Shown here one piece after another: positions 52,789 to 60,720 of a stretch of 64,000 nucleotides of DNA. A model generated the notes under the pieces. It did not search any database and was not told the origin of the DNA. It was given only the letters and a program-made list of their open reading frames with translations. The DNA is from Rivibacter sp049446155 (GTDB lineage Bacteria > Pseudomonadota > Gammaproteobacteria > Burkholderiales > Burkholderiaceae_C): NCBI RefSeq assembly GCF_049446155.1, contig NZ_JBMSEE010000004.1, positions 416,777-480,776 on the forward strand. Reading direction: 5' to 3'. The position numbers and the translations under genes were made by a program. How positions within the stretch are numbered: the stretch's first letter is position 1; every line of letters begins with the position of its first letter.

Positions 52789-52822
52789 CACCGCGCCCCG
52801 CCGCAATGGACGGGGCGCGGTG
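52789..52822 (-). terminator. Hairpin downstream of the DUF736 gene
   Basis: A perfect 12-bp stem CACCGCGCCCCG with CGGGGCGCGGTG surrounds a 10-base loop. It lies 8 bases past the DUF736 stop on the minus strand. There is no T-run, so it is a terminator-like stem or a transcript-stabilising hairpin. Confidence 0.6.
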
Positions 52823-52830
52823 GGCGGCCG

Positions 52831-53145
52831 TCAGGCCGCCTTGGGCTTGCTGCGCGACCAGATCAGGTCATGCGTGCCGTTCTCGCCTTCGATCAGGCGG
52901 GCATAGACCGTTGCCGGGAACGAAGGATCGTCGATGGCCACCGACAGGTAATCCCGCCCGGCCTCGCTGGTTTTCTTCCACGCCGCGCCGAAGTCGTGGC
53001 CGGCCGCTTGCAGGCGGAAGTCCGGGGCGCTTTCGTTCTCACCCTTGTCGTTGGGAACCAGCTTGGCCTTGACGTTGAGGGTCAGGGTGCGGAGCTGGCC
53101 GGTGAAGCCGTCTTTCTCTGCGGTGAAGGTGCCGATGTTTGCCAT
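52831..53145 (-). CDS. DUF736 family protein
   Basis: This 104-residue protein belongs to DUF736, which is widespread in ICEs and plasmids of Proteobacteria. It starts MANIGTFTAEKDGFTGQLRT. It also has KLVPNDKGENESAPDFRL and SREAGRDYLSV-like residues (TSEAGRDYLSVAIDDPSFP). The function is unknown. An inverted repeat of 190 bases lies upstream of its start (53187-53377), so its mRNA may have a structured leader. Confidence 0.93.
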   Translation of the reverse strand: MANIGTFTAEKDGFTGQLRTLTLNVKAKLVPNDKGENESAPDFRLQAAGHDFGAAWKKTSEAGRDYLSVAIDDPSFPATVYARLIEGENGTHDLIWSRSKPKAA

Positions 53146-53186
53146 GATGATTTCTCCTTTCGGGTTGAACAAGGTCGCGCCAGTGC

Positions 53187-53377
53187 GTCCTTGTTGTGAT
53201 CCGTCCGGCGGGGGATGGGCTGGCCGCACCGCGCAGCGGTCGCAACACTGTGGAGAACCTGGAAGCGAAAAGAATTTGTCCCGCGAGGAATGCGCGCAGC
53301 GCAGGGGAAATTGTTTTCGCTGGAAGGTTGCGGCCATGAAGCCCAGCCACCGCCAGGATTCACAACAACACAAGGAC
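53187..53377. repeat. Large imperfect inverted repeat upstream of the DUF736 gene
   Basis: The left arm begins TCCTTGTTGTGATCC and includes GGCTGGCCGCA and CCTGGAAGCGAAAAGAATTT. The right arm, reverse-complemented, begins TCCTTGTGTTGTTGTGAATCC and includes GGCCGCAACCTTCCAGCG and AAAACAATTT. The arms are about 90 bases each with small gaps. It lies 42 bases before the DUF736 ATG. The remaining 53378-53830 holds no gene that I can support. Confidence 0.7.
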
Positions 53378-53830
53378 GTACTGGCCGCCCGCTCCCGAAT
53401 GGAGACATGGCCGACTCGGCATCCCCGCGCGACGGCTTCACCGGCCTACGCCCTGACACGGCAAGGACAACACCGGCGACAAGGGCGCAGGCGCCCCTGA
53501 CGTTGCAGGTGGCCTCTTGTGTGAGGCGTGGCGTGGAGGCTCCATTGCAAGGCCGGGCGGCGTGTCGGTGAACCGTCCTTCGTGACGTACAGGCGACGAA
53601 CTGCCAGCGTCGAGGACGGCACGCATTCGTGCAACCTGTCGCAGCAAGCCGAGGCGTAGCCCCACAAGCCCCGCCCATTGCGGCGGGGCGCGTTCGGAAT
53701 GTCGTCGGTGCTGTGCGCCGACGCACTTATGGGCTTCGAGAGTTTTTCCGCGCATAAGGGCCACTTGTGCGTCGCCCCTTCGCCACCTGCCCGAAGGCGG
53801 CGAAGGGGCGTTGTGGCTTTGGGCCTTGAA

Positions 53831-53863
53831 ACCGGGCGCGGCCGTCGCCGCGTCCGGTTTTTT
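53831..53863 (+). terminator. Plus-strand Rho-independent terminator without an obvious gene
   Basis: The stem ACCGGGCGCGGC with GCCGCGTCCGGT (one mismatch) and loop CGTC is followed by TTTTTT on the plus strand. No plus-strand gene precedes it; parB is on the minus strand with its stop at 53956. A second hairpin (CCAGCCCCAGG/CCTGGGGCTGG, 53869-53899) lies next to it. It may end an unannotated transcript. Confidence 0.65.
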
Positions 53864-53955
53864 GACCACCAGCCCCAGGGCGGAACGGCCTGGGGCTGGC
53901 GTTGATGGAATGGTGAAGCGCCCCGGTCGGAACCAGGGCGCTCATCGGTGCAGGG

Positions 53956-56019
53956 TCACGCAGCCAATGCCTCGGCCGGTTCATCGGTCACGGCGGCGGT
54001 GTCCGTGGTGTCGGCTTCCGCTTCCGTCGCCACATCCTGCGCGGCCTGCTGCTGCGTGGCTTCGGCTGCGAAGATGGCGGGCATCCATCCAGTGCCGTCC
54101 GCCAGCCGTTCGGCTTCGCTGGCAATGTCTCCCTTCTTCAACTTCGCCAGCCGGGTGACGTGCGCCGGGGCGAACTGCCCCACGGCTTGCAGAATCACGG
54201 CCTTCGGGATGTGCTGGAAATAACCCTCATTGGTGGGCTTCCACCATGCGGTCATATCCAACCCCACGGCCTGCGCCAGTTCCGCGCCGGGCTGGCGCTG
54301 CGCAGCGCGGGGCGTTACCACGTCCACCGTGACGGCCACGCATACCGCCAGCAGCCGCACCAGTTCATCTTGCGACTTCGCCAGCAGCACGGCGAACAGT
54401 TCGGCGCTGTCCTCCGGCAAGCCTTCGCCTGCGACCTGCTGCAACTCGCGCAGCGCCACGGCGGCGGGCGAATCCGGTATGTCCGGGGCGATGCCTTCCA
54501 GCCGGTCTTGCACTTTCAGGCTCACGCCCAGTGGCAAGTCGTGGCCGTAGTGGCTGCCCTGCAAGACGGTCTGCACCATGCCATGCACCAGCGCGGCCAG
54601 CGCGACTTGCGGATGCCGGGCGACTTCGATTTGCAGTGCGCCGGTACGGTGGGCGCTCAACCGCTGCGCCAGCTTGTCGGACATGGCGGCGGTCTTGGGT
54701 TGTTCGTCGTCCTCGCCTTCGTCGTCGTTCGCGGCTTCGCCTTCGCTACCGAAACCCTGCCGCAAGCGTTCCAGCGTGCGCAGCGCCTTGGCTTCGGCTT
54801 CGCGCAGCAGCCCGCGATGAATCACGGCCTGCCCGTTGCGGTCGATGGTGACGATGGCACCGGCTGCGGCCTTCGCGGTCGCGCTGTAGTCCTTCAATCC
54901 ATCTTCCAGCGCCTGCAACTGTTCGCCCACGGCTTCGCCTTCTTCCTGCAAGGCATCGGCCTTTTCCTCGTCCTCGGCATCGAGCGCGTCATCCACGGCT
55001 GCGGCCAGTTCGTGCAGCTTGGTTTGCAGCTTTTCGATGCGCTGCGCTTCGCGCTTGGTCGGTTCGCGGCGCTCCCTCGGCGCATGCTGGAAGGCGTGCA
55101 GGTCGGCATGGGTCACGGCGGGCGTGGCATCCACCCATGCCCAACCTTCGGCCTTCACCTCGGCGGCGATACCGGCCAGCTTGTCTTGCGCCAGCCGTTC
55201 CAGCAGCGCGGCATCGGTCAGATACACGCCCGCATCGCCTTCCGCGAACAGGTCACGGCGAATGCCGCCGCCTGCGGCTTCGTAGGTGTCCAGCCCCACG
55301 AAACGCACCAGCGGATGCCGGTATGCGTCAGTCTCGCGCTCGGTCAGGCGGTCGCGCAATTGGGAAGGGTTGCGCTGCCACGTCGGAGCGTCGTAGAAGG
55401 CGCTTTCCTGCGCGACGTGGTCGTCGGTGATGGCAAGCGCCATCAACTGATCGAGCGTCACGGCTTCGGCGCGATAGTCGGCCAGCAGGCGAGGCGAGAC
55501 GTTCGCCAGCTTCAAGCGGCGCTGCACCACCAGCGGGGACACGCTGAAATCGGCGGCTATGTCCTCGATGGGGCGGCCTTCGGCCACCAGCGCGGCGAAT
55601 GCCTCGAACTGGTCGGCGGGGTGCATGGCTTCGCGCTGCACGTTCTCGGTGAGGCTGGCCGTGCGGGCCGTGCCATCGGCCACCAGCAGGCAAGGCACTT
55701 CCCATTCCTTGCTGATGCGGCGCTTCTTCGCCAGCAGCTTCAACGCGGCGAGGCGACGGCCACCCGCCACCACTTCGTAATGCTCGCCATCGGCGGCGGC
55801 AATGACGATGAGGTTTTGCAGCAGGCCGACACGCTGAATGCTTGCGGCCAGTTCGGGGATAGACATGCGCGGGGTCTTGCGCACGTTGCGGCCAGCAGGG
55901 CGCAACACCAGCCGCGAAAGCGGAACCAAAATCAGGTTCTTGGTCGGGTCAGCGGCTTCCAGCGGGATAGCGGCGGCGGTGTTGAGGGCGCGGGCTTCGG
56001 TTTGGGTAACGGCGTTCAT
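53956..56019 (-). CDS. parB: ParB/RepB/Spo0J-family partition protein
   Basis: This 687-residue protein has an N-terminal ParB nuclease-like domain: LVPLSRLVLRPAGRNVRKTP and YEVVAGGRRLAALKLLAKKR. The helix-turn-helix part includes LTENVQREAMHPADQFEAF and IEDIAADFSVSPLVVQRRLK. A long C-terminal part has coiled coils and acidic blocks. The large size is normal for ICE and plasmid ParB proteins of this type. It is far from parA. I chose the ATG at 56017-56019; the upstream frame is not conserved. Confidence 0.94.
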   Translation of the reverse strand: MNAVTQTEARALNTAAAIPLEAADPTKNLILVPLSRLVLRPAGRNVRKTPRMSIPELAASIQRVGLLQNLIVIAAADGEHYEVVAGGRRLAALKLLAKKRRISKEWEVPCLLVADGTARTASLTENVQREAMHPADQFEAFAALVAEGRPIEDIAADFSVSPLVVQRRLKLANVSPRLLADYRAEAVTLDQLMALAITDDHVAQESAFYDAPTWQRNPSQLRDRLTERETDAYRHPLVRFVGLDTYEAAGGGIRRDLFAEGDAGVYLTDAALLERLAQDKLAGIAAEVKAEGWAWVDATPAVTHADLHAFQHAPRERREPTKREAQRIEKLQTKLHELAAAVDDALDAEDEEKADALQEEGEAVGEQLQALEDGLKDYSATAKAAAGAIVTIDRNGQAVIHRGLLREAEAKALRTLERLRQGFGSEGEAANDDEGEDDEQPKTAAMSDKLAQRLSAHRTGALQIEVARHPQVALAALVHGMVQTVLQGSHYGHDLPLGVSLKVQDRLEGIAPDIPDSPAAVALRELQQVAGEGLPEDSAELFAVLLAKSQDELVRLLAVCVAVTVDVVTPRAAQRQPGAELAQAVGLDMTAWWKPTNEGYFQHIPKAVILQAVGQFAPAHVTRLAKLKKGDIASEAERLADGTGWMPAIFAAEATQQQAAQDVATEAEADTTDTAAVTDEPAEALAA

Positions 56020-56099
56020 GGTGATAGCTCCTATCGGTTCAGGGATGCAGCAGCGAAGGAAGCGGCAAGGGCTGCTGCCTGCCCCTGCTGCGTCGGGAA

Positions 56100-56930
56100 T
56101 CAGGCTTTCAACTGGCGCAGGCCATCGGCCAGCATCCAAAGGGCGCGATTCAGGCGCACATCGGAATCCATGCCCTGCACCGGGCGGGTTTGCTGGCGGC
56201 GTCCGTTGGCGCTGCGGCCATGCAATCCGCCTTTGGTCAGGTTTTCTTGGGTGCGGTTGAACACGCTCCACAAGTCCGGGCGGCGGTCATCGAACCGACG
56301 CGGCATCAGGATTTGCGATTCGGTGATGGGCGCGGGCTTGTTGTCGGTGGGGTCATACTTCAAGGCCAGCGCGGAACGGGCGAATACTTCGGCTTCGCCT
56401 TCGTCCAGCGTGATCGCGCGCATGGCATCGCGGGAATCCTTCACCCGGTCGAAGCCGCGCAAGACTTCGTAAGCGCCTTCGATGACGTGCCCGGAAACGT
56501 CGCCCTTGTGGGGCACGCGCACATCGGCCACGGTGTCGCCGCACACAAGGCCATTGCTGCACACGAACCGGAACATGCCGGCCAGCATCTGATAGCTGCT
56601 CGTCCCGTCATGGGAGTTCAGCAGCACGATTTCGTTAGCTTCCGCGCCGTTGATTTGGCTGGCGTGGCGCAGGCGCAGCATGTGTTTGGTGTGCTCGCGC
56701 TTGCCTTCATCGCGCACGCGGGTTTGCGTCACCATGAAAGGCTGGAATCCTTCTTTGCGAAGCTCGGCCAGCACGGCGGCGGTGGGGATGTAGGCGTACC
56801 GCTGCGAACGGCTTTCATGCGGCGCGTCCGCGAAGATGGACGGCGCTACGCGGTGAATCTGGTCATCGGTCAGCGGGTAATCGCTGCGCAGCGAGGGGGA
56901 ACGGGAAGCGAAACGGGATGCGAGTTGCAT
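56100..56930 (-). CDS. DUF932 family protein
   Basis: This 276-residue protein belongs to DUF932, which occurs in phages and ICEs. It starts MQLASRFASRSPSLRSDYPL and contains YAYIPTAAVLAELRKEGFQP, ANEIVLLNSHDGTSSYQ and SNGLVCGDTVADVRVPHKG. These match the family core. It lies 80 bases upstream of parB. Function is not established. There is no membrane segment. Confidence 0.93.
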   Translation of the reverse strand: MQLASRFASRSPSLRSDYPLTDDQIHRVAPSIFADAPHESRSQRYAYIPTAAVLAELRKEGFQPFMVTQTRVRDEGKREHTKHMLRLRHASQINGAEANEIVLLNSHDGTSSYQMLAGMFRFVCSNGLVCGDTVADVRVPHKGDVSGHVIEGAYEVLRGFDRVKDSRDAMRAITLDEGEAEVFARSALALKYDPTDNKPAPITESQILMPRRFDDRRPDLWSVFNRTQENLTKGGLHGRSANGRRQQTRPVQGMDSDVRLNRALWMLADGLRQLKA

Positions 56931-57624
56931 GGTCTTTCTCCTGACGAAAAGGGTTTGCTGTTCAAACCGCACACCGGATTCCTAGATTCGGAAGCCCAGC
57001 CTTTCGGCTGTTCTGTGCGGTTGGCACGAGGAACCCGGTTGGCCCTGTTGCCACCGTCTTTCCTGAGTTCATCGCCCGCGGCCAAAGGAGCGCGTGGACG
57101 GGGGCCGTCAAGGAGACAAGCGCAGGGTTGGTGCGGCCCGCAGGCGCAGCCGAGGACACGGCCCTGCGCGCCTTGACGGCCCACGGGAGCGGGCTACGGT
57201 CGCGGAGAAGGTGATGAAGTCAGGGGAGACGGCTGGACATGGCAACGGCCGTCCCTGTGTGCCGAACCGCACGCAAGCGAAGCGCGCAGGCCCGAAGCTG
57301 GAAGCCGGGCCGTAGGCGTCAGCCGAGCGGAGCGAGGGAACGATGGAAGCCCGTCAGGGGCGAAACCCCGAAGGGGGTTCGATGCGCAGCACGACAGCGC
57401 GACCGGCCATGTTTCTTGGCCGGGGACGCCCATGCAATCAACGATGGACAGCATGGGCCGGATGCTCAGGATGAAATGCCGATGGTATGCAGGTGTTGCC
57501 GCGCCGGCGCAGCCGGGGCGGCGGGCTTTGAGGGGCGCCAAGCGCAGCGCGGCGGGGATGGCCGCATGGCCTTCCCCTGGAGTGCAAGCGAAGCGCGCAG
57601 CGCCCCGGAAGGGGCGCGAAGGCA
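56931..57624. other. Long non-coding region upstream of the DUF932 gene
   Basis: I find no supportable gene in these 694 bases although several frames are open because of high GC content. Contents include the DUF932 leader, a long-armed hairpin at 57102-57182 and two copies of a repeat starting GCAAGCGAAGCGCGCAG (57272 and 57584). Promoter boxes could not be assigned. Confidence 0.6.
57102..57182. repeat. Stem-loop with a 12-bp perfect stem upstream of the DUF932 gene
   Basis: GGGCCGTCAAGG at the left and CCTTGACGGCCC at the right pair perfectly. GCGCAGGG and CCCTGCGC continue the pairing inside, so the stem exceeds 20 bp with an internal bulge. It lies 171 bases before the DUF932 ATG. It could be a structured leader or a protein-binding site. 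Confidence 0.65.
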
Positions 57625-57640
57625 TCAAGCCGCGTCGTCA
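57272..57640. repeat. Two short copies of the backbone repeat
   Basis: GCAAGCGAAGCGCGCAGG at 57272 and GCAAGCGAAGCGCGCAGC at 57584 start two copies of the repeat family also found at 52545 and 60585. Each leads into a GC hairpin. The second overlaps the 3' end of the following small gene by a few bases. Confidence 0.6.
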
Positions 57641-57903
57641 GGGCGCAGGCTGGATTCCGCAACCGGCATCCACGGTGAGGACGAATCCAGAAAATAGCGC
57701 CGCCCGAGCGCGTACAGCCCGCAAGGCCCGGCAGGCTGATAAAACCCGGTGACGCGGCTATGGAACTGTGCGCCGAAGTCGTTGGTGTAGATCACCGCGT
57801 CGCCGATCTTGAAGCGCAGCGGCTCGCCGTTCTCCGGCGCGAATGGCTTGTGCGCGTCGTGCTGCGCTGAAACTTCGATGACCCAATCTTGATGGCTGCT
57901 CAT
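57625..57903 (-). CDS. Small conserved ICE protein of unknown function
   Basis: This 92-residue protein starts MSSHQDWVIEVSAQHDAH and contains LRFKIGDAVIYTNDFGAQF and GLYALGRRYFLDSSSPWMPV. The IGDAVIYTNDFG part suggests a small beta-barrel fold. I do not recognise a characterised family. It lies 65 bases after a DUF2958 gene in the same orientation. Codon use fits the neighbours. Confidence 0.7.
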   Translation of the reverse strand: MSSHQDWVIEVSAQHDAHKPFAPENGEPLRFKIGDAVIYTNDFGAQFHSRVTGFYQPAGPCGLYALGRRYFLDSSSPWMPVAESSLRPDDAA

Positions 57904-57968
57904 GGCATTGATCTCCTGTGATGGTCGAGAAAACACATGGAGCGCCTTGCGGCGCTCCAAGGGCCGGG

Positions 57969-58319
57969 TCAGACAACGACACGCCCGGCCAGCCGCGCTT
58001 CGCGTGCATAGGCGCTCAACCGCTTCTCGGCGCGGAAAGACAGATCGCGTTCGATCGACAGGCCCAGCCCGCCGCGCACGGTCGCCAGCTCGTTCAAGCT
58101 GACCCAACCGATTTCCGGCATTCCCAGGCCCAGGTCGCAAAGACCAAAGGCGTGGTCGTGGTCATCGGGATCAATCTCGGTCAGCAGCCAGGTCGCGCCG
58201 GCATCCGGCGTGAACAGCTTGACCACGGGGGCCGGATCGAAGTGCGGGTTTTCCAGCGATGCACGGCCGTTGGCCAGCAGCACGATGCGCCGCTCGTCAG
58301 TGATGAGTGCGTGGTTCAT
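57969..58319 (-). CDS. DUF2958 protein, copy 2
   Basis: This 116-residue protein is the second DUF2958 member. It has PVVKLFTPDAGATWLLTEID, FGLCDLGLGMPEIG and LSFRAEKRLSAYAREA, clearly parallel to the protein encoded at 51566-51916 but diverged. The two have the same length. The upstream region is split by an IS3 element and resembles the region upstream of radC, so expression may be affected. Confidence 0.88.
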   Translation of the reverse strand: MNHALITDERRIVLLANGRASLENPHFDPAPVVKLFTPDAGATWLLTEIDPDDHDHAFGLCDLGLGMPEIGWVSLNELATVRGGLGLSIERDLSFRAEKRLSAYAREARLAGRVVV

Positions 58320-58346
58320 GGTGAACTCCTGAAAGGATGCCGGGCG

Positions 58347-58396
58347 GAATTGCCCGACCCTTCCGGGGCACGGCGCAGCGCAAGCAGTCAGGGGTC
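58347..58396. repeat. Upstream module, first half of copy 1 (interrupted by IS3)
   Basis: This stretch (GGCGGAATTGCCCGACC ... GCGCAGCGCAAGCAGTCAG) and its continuation at 59672-59765 align with 60410-60551, upstream of radC. The IS3 element splits this copy after GTC. Both copies lie 28-30 bases or so upstream of the start codon of a minus-strand gene. Confidence 0.7.
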
Positions 58397-58436
58397 TGAC
58401 CTTGCCCGCGTTCTCCGGATCCCATAGCTGAGACCA

Positions 58437-59318
58437 TCACGCGGCCTGCCTTGCCTGGGCGGCAAGCCAAGCCCGTTCGAACTGCATCGGGCTGACGTAG
58501 CCCAGCGACGAGTGAAGTCGTCGGTGGTTGTAGAACGTCAGCCAGTCGACGATCTCGTCCATCGCGGCGCGCCGGGTCTCGAACCGGCACCCGTGCAGCC
58601 TGCCGACCTTCAGCGAGCCCCACAGGCTCTCGGTCGGCGCATTGTCCCAACAGTTGCCCTTGCGGCTCATCGAGCTGCGCATGCCGTACTCGGTCAGCGC
58701 CCGCTGGAAGTCGTCGCTGCAGTACTGGCTGCCGCGGTCGGAGTGGAAGATCACCCCGGGCTCGGGCCGGCGTCGGAACCAGGCCATGCGCAGAGCATCG
58801 ATGACCAACTCGCGCTTCATGTGTGGCTTCATCGACCAGCCCACAATCTGACGGCTGAACAGGTCGATGACCACGACCAGGTACAGCCATCCTTCATCGG
58901 TCGCAACGTAGGTGATGTCGCTCGTCCACACGCGGTCAGGTGCCGCTGGCGTGAATTGGCGGTCGAGCAGGTTCTCGGCCACCGGCAGCTTGTGGTTGCT
59001 GTCGGTGGTCGCCTTGAACTTGCGTTTGCCTCGCGCCTTGATGCCGTGCAGCTTCATCAACTTGCGCACTCGCTCCTTGCCCACGCGGATGCCACCTGCG
59101 AGCAGTTCCCTCCATACCCGCGGCCAGCCGTACTCGCCACGTGTCTGGGCGTGCACAGCGCGGATGTGCACCAGCAGCGCGTCGTCGCCGATGTGGCGTC
59201 GCGGCTTGGCCGATCGAAGCTTGTGCTCGTGATACCCGCTGGCGCTCACGCCCAGCACCTCGCAGCTCAGCGACACCGGCCAGTGATTGCGGTGCCGCTC
59301 GATCCAGGCGTACTTCAC
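58437..59318 (-). CDS. IS3-family transposase OrfB
   Basis: This 293-residue protein is the catalytic part of an IS3-type transposase. DDE residues are in VWTSDITYVATDEGWLYL, IFHSDRGSQYCSDDF and WDNAPTESLWGSLK. The HTH_21-like part ARGEYGWPRVWREL (actual TRGEYGWPRVWREL) comes first. It starts at a GTG overlapping the orfA end; expression as OrfAB by -1 frameshifting is usual. Confidence 0.94.
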   Translation of the reverse strand: MKYAWIERHRNHWPVSLSCEVLGVSASGYHEHKLRSAKPRRHIGDDALLVHIRAVHAQTRGEYGWPRVWRELLAGGIRVGKERVRKLMKLHGIKARGKRKFKATTDSNHKLPVAENLLDRQFTPAAPDRVWTSDITYVATDEGWLYLVVVIDLFSRQIVGWSMKPHMKRELVIDALRMAWFRRRPEPGVIFHSDRGSQYCSDDFQRALTEYGMRSSMSRKGNCWDNAPTESLWGSLKVGRLHGCRFETRRAAMDEIVDWLTFYNHRRLHSSLGYVSPMQFERAWLAAQARQAA

Positions 59319-59608
59319 CCCCGCTCCTTCGCGAAGTACGCCGTCGCTTTTCCCAGGATGTCGCGCTCCATCTTCACACGGGCCAGTTCAGCTCGCAGCC
59401 GCGCGATCTCCATCTGCTCGGGGCTCACCGGCTTGGTGCCAGCTCCGCTCAGCCGACCATCCTTGTCGGCCCTGATCCAGTTGTGCAGCGTCTGCTCGGC
59501 GATGCCCAGGATCTTCGCCGTCGCCGCCATGCTCTGCCCGCCCTTGACCAGCCGCACCGCCTCGAGCTTGAACTCCAGCGTGTACTTCGCTCTCGTCGCC
59601 TTCTTCAC
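59315..59608 (-). CDS. IS3-family transposase OrfA
   Basis: This 97-residue protein has a helix-turn-helix (YTLEFKLEAVRLVKGGQSM, AATAKILGIAEQTLHNWIR) and a leucine-zipper-like region (EIARLRAELARVKMERDIL). It starts with GTG at 59606-59608. It binds the terminal repeats and is extended by frameshifting into OrfB. Confidence 0.93.
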   Translation of the reverse strand: MKKATRAKYTLEFKLEAVRLVKGGQSMAATAKILGIAEQTLHNWIRADKDGRLSGAGTKPVSPEQMEIARLRAELARVKMERDILGKATAYFAKERG

Positions 59609-59875
59609 ATCCGCTCTCCTTGTCTGAATTCAACCACTCAGCAAGGGATCCGGTTCTCGGGGGCAAGGTCAGTCGCAGACGGCCGCGAGGACGCAAGCGC
59701 CATCGGCGCGCAGCCCTTGACGGCGAGAACGCCGTGGCACGATGAAGGGGACAGCAAGACCGCCCCATACCTCCATGCAGGCCGATGAATTTCCGAAACG
59801 CTGTCTCGGATTTTCGAGGCAGCGTTTTCGCCCGGCCCGCGCCGGGCGCAGCAAATAGGGGCCGAAGCCCCTTCG

Positions 59876-60385
59876 TCAGATCAAGCCGCGTTCGGCGAAT
59901 GATGTGGTGTCGGTGCCCGCGACGATGATGTGATCCAGCACACGCACGTCCACCAGCCCCAGCGCCTCCTTGAGCCGCTGGGTCAATGCCCTGTCGGCAC
60001 CGCTCGGCTCGGGATTGCCGCTCGGGTGGTTGTGCGAAATGATGACCGCCGCCGCGTTGAGCCGCAGCGCCTCCTTGACCAGCTCGCGCGGATACACCGA
60101 TGCGCCGTCGATGGTGCCTCGGAACATCTCGGCGTATTCGATCAGCCGATGATGCGTGTCCATGAACAGCACCGCGAACACCTCATGCTCGAAGCCGGCC
60201 AGCTTGGCGCGCAGGTACTCCTTGACTGCCGCCGGCGACGTGAACGACGTGCCGCGCTGCATCTTGCGCTCGATGGCCTGGCGCGCGGCCTCCAGAATTT
60301 GCTCGGCAGTTGCCAGCAGGTAACGGCCCTGCGCATCACGCACCATCAGCGAGGAATCGAACGAGGAAAAGGACAGTTGCGACAT
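59876..60385 (-). CDS. radC: RadC-like JAB-domain protein
   Basis: This 169-residue protein is a RadC-family JAB/MPN domain with the metal motif SHNHPSGNPEPSGAD. FEHEVFAVLFMDTHHRLIEY is another conserved part. It lacks the N-terminal helix-hairpin-helix of chromosomal RadC. Such short RadC proteins are common in ICEs and genomic islands next to the integrase; their role is not DNA repair as once believed and remains unclear. An upstream module is shared with DUF2958. Confidence 0.93.
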   Translation of the reverse strand: MSQLSFSSFDSSLMVRDAQGRYLLATAEQILEAARQAIERKMQRGTSFTSPAAVKEYLRAKLAGFEHEVFAVLFMDTHHRLIEYAEMFRGTIDGASVYPRELVKEALRLNAAAVIISHNHPSGNPEPSGADRALTQRLKEALGLVDVRVLDHIIVAGTDTTSFAERGLI

Positions 60386-60409
60386 GATCGTGCTCCGGTT
60401 GCTCGGGCG

Positions 60410-60551
60410 GAATTGCCCGGAACCGTCGCCCTCACGGCGCAGCGCAAGCAGTCAACGATCGAAGACGGCCGCCAGGACGCAAGCGTGCGAAGCACGCGCA
60501 GTCATTGACGGCGAGAACGCCGTGATACGGTGAAGGGAACAGCAAGACCGC
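60410..60551. repeat. Upstream module, copy 2 (before radC)
   Basis: This 142-bp block includes GCGGAATTGCCCGGAACC, CACGGCGCAGCGCAAGCAGT, TTGACGGCGAGAACGCCGTG and GGGAACAGCAAGACCGCC. It matches 58347-58396 plus 59672-59765 around the IS3 insertion. It lies 25 bases before the radC start. Its conservation suggests a promoter or leader function. Confidence 0.7.
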
Positions 60552-60584
60552 CCACACCCGCCCACTGCCCACACTCGGGTTTCG

Positions 60585-60715
60585 GCAAGCGGAGCGCGCA
60601 GGCCCGCCAGGGCCGAAGGCGTCAGGGGTCAAAGCCGGATGGCCGCGATTCGGCACGAAGCGCGGGGCGCAGCCCGCGAACCCGACGGCGGCACGCCGGG
60701 ACGCACGAATGCTGT
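60585..60715. repeat. GC-rich intergenic repeat of the ICE backbone, copy 4
   Basis: Starts GCAAGCGGAGCGCGCAGG and continues with GGCGTCAGGGGTCAAAGCCGG and GCGGGGCGCAGCCCGCGAACC. It aligns with 52545-52676 over about 130 bp with many substitutions. It fills the space between the radC and nuclease genes. Confidence 0.7.
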
Positions 60716-60720
60716 TTGGG

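Larger units (their letters stand above)
58397..59671 (-). mobile_element. IS3-family insertion sequence
   Basis: The 1,275-bp element has terminal repeats TGACCTTGCCCGCG (left) and TGACCTTGCCCCCG (right, inward). Both continue with related GGATCCC and GCTGAG blocks. A 3-bp duplication GTC flanks it (58394-58396 and 59672-59674). It contains orfA and orfB overlapping by 4 bases. It is inserted in a non-coding module upstream of DUF2958. Confidence 0.92.

Noticed and set aside
53869..53899. Hairpin CCAGCCCCAGG/CCTGGGGCTGG as a parB terminator
   Set aside because: On the minus strand it is followed by TGGTCAAAAAA, not by T residues, so it does not fit an intrinsic terminator for parB.
56931..57624. 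Small protein-coding frames in the gap before DUF932
   Set aside because: They lack ribosome sites, family motifs and normal composition; the region contains repeats and hairpins instead.
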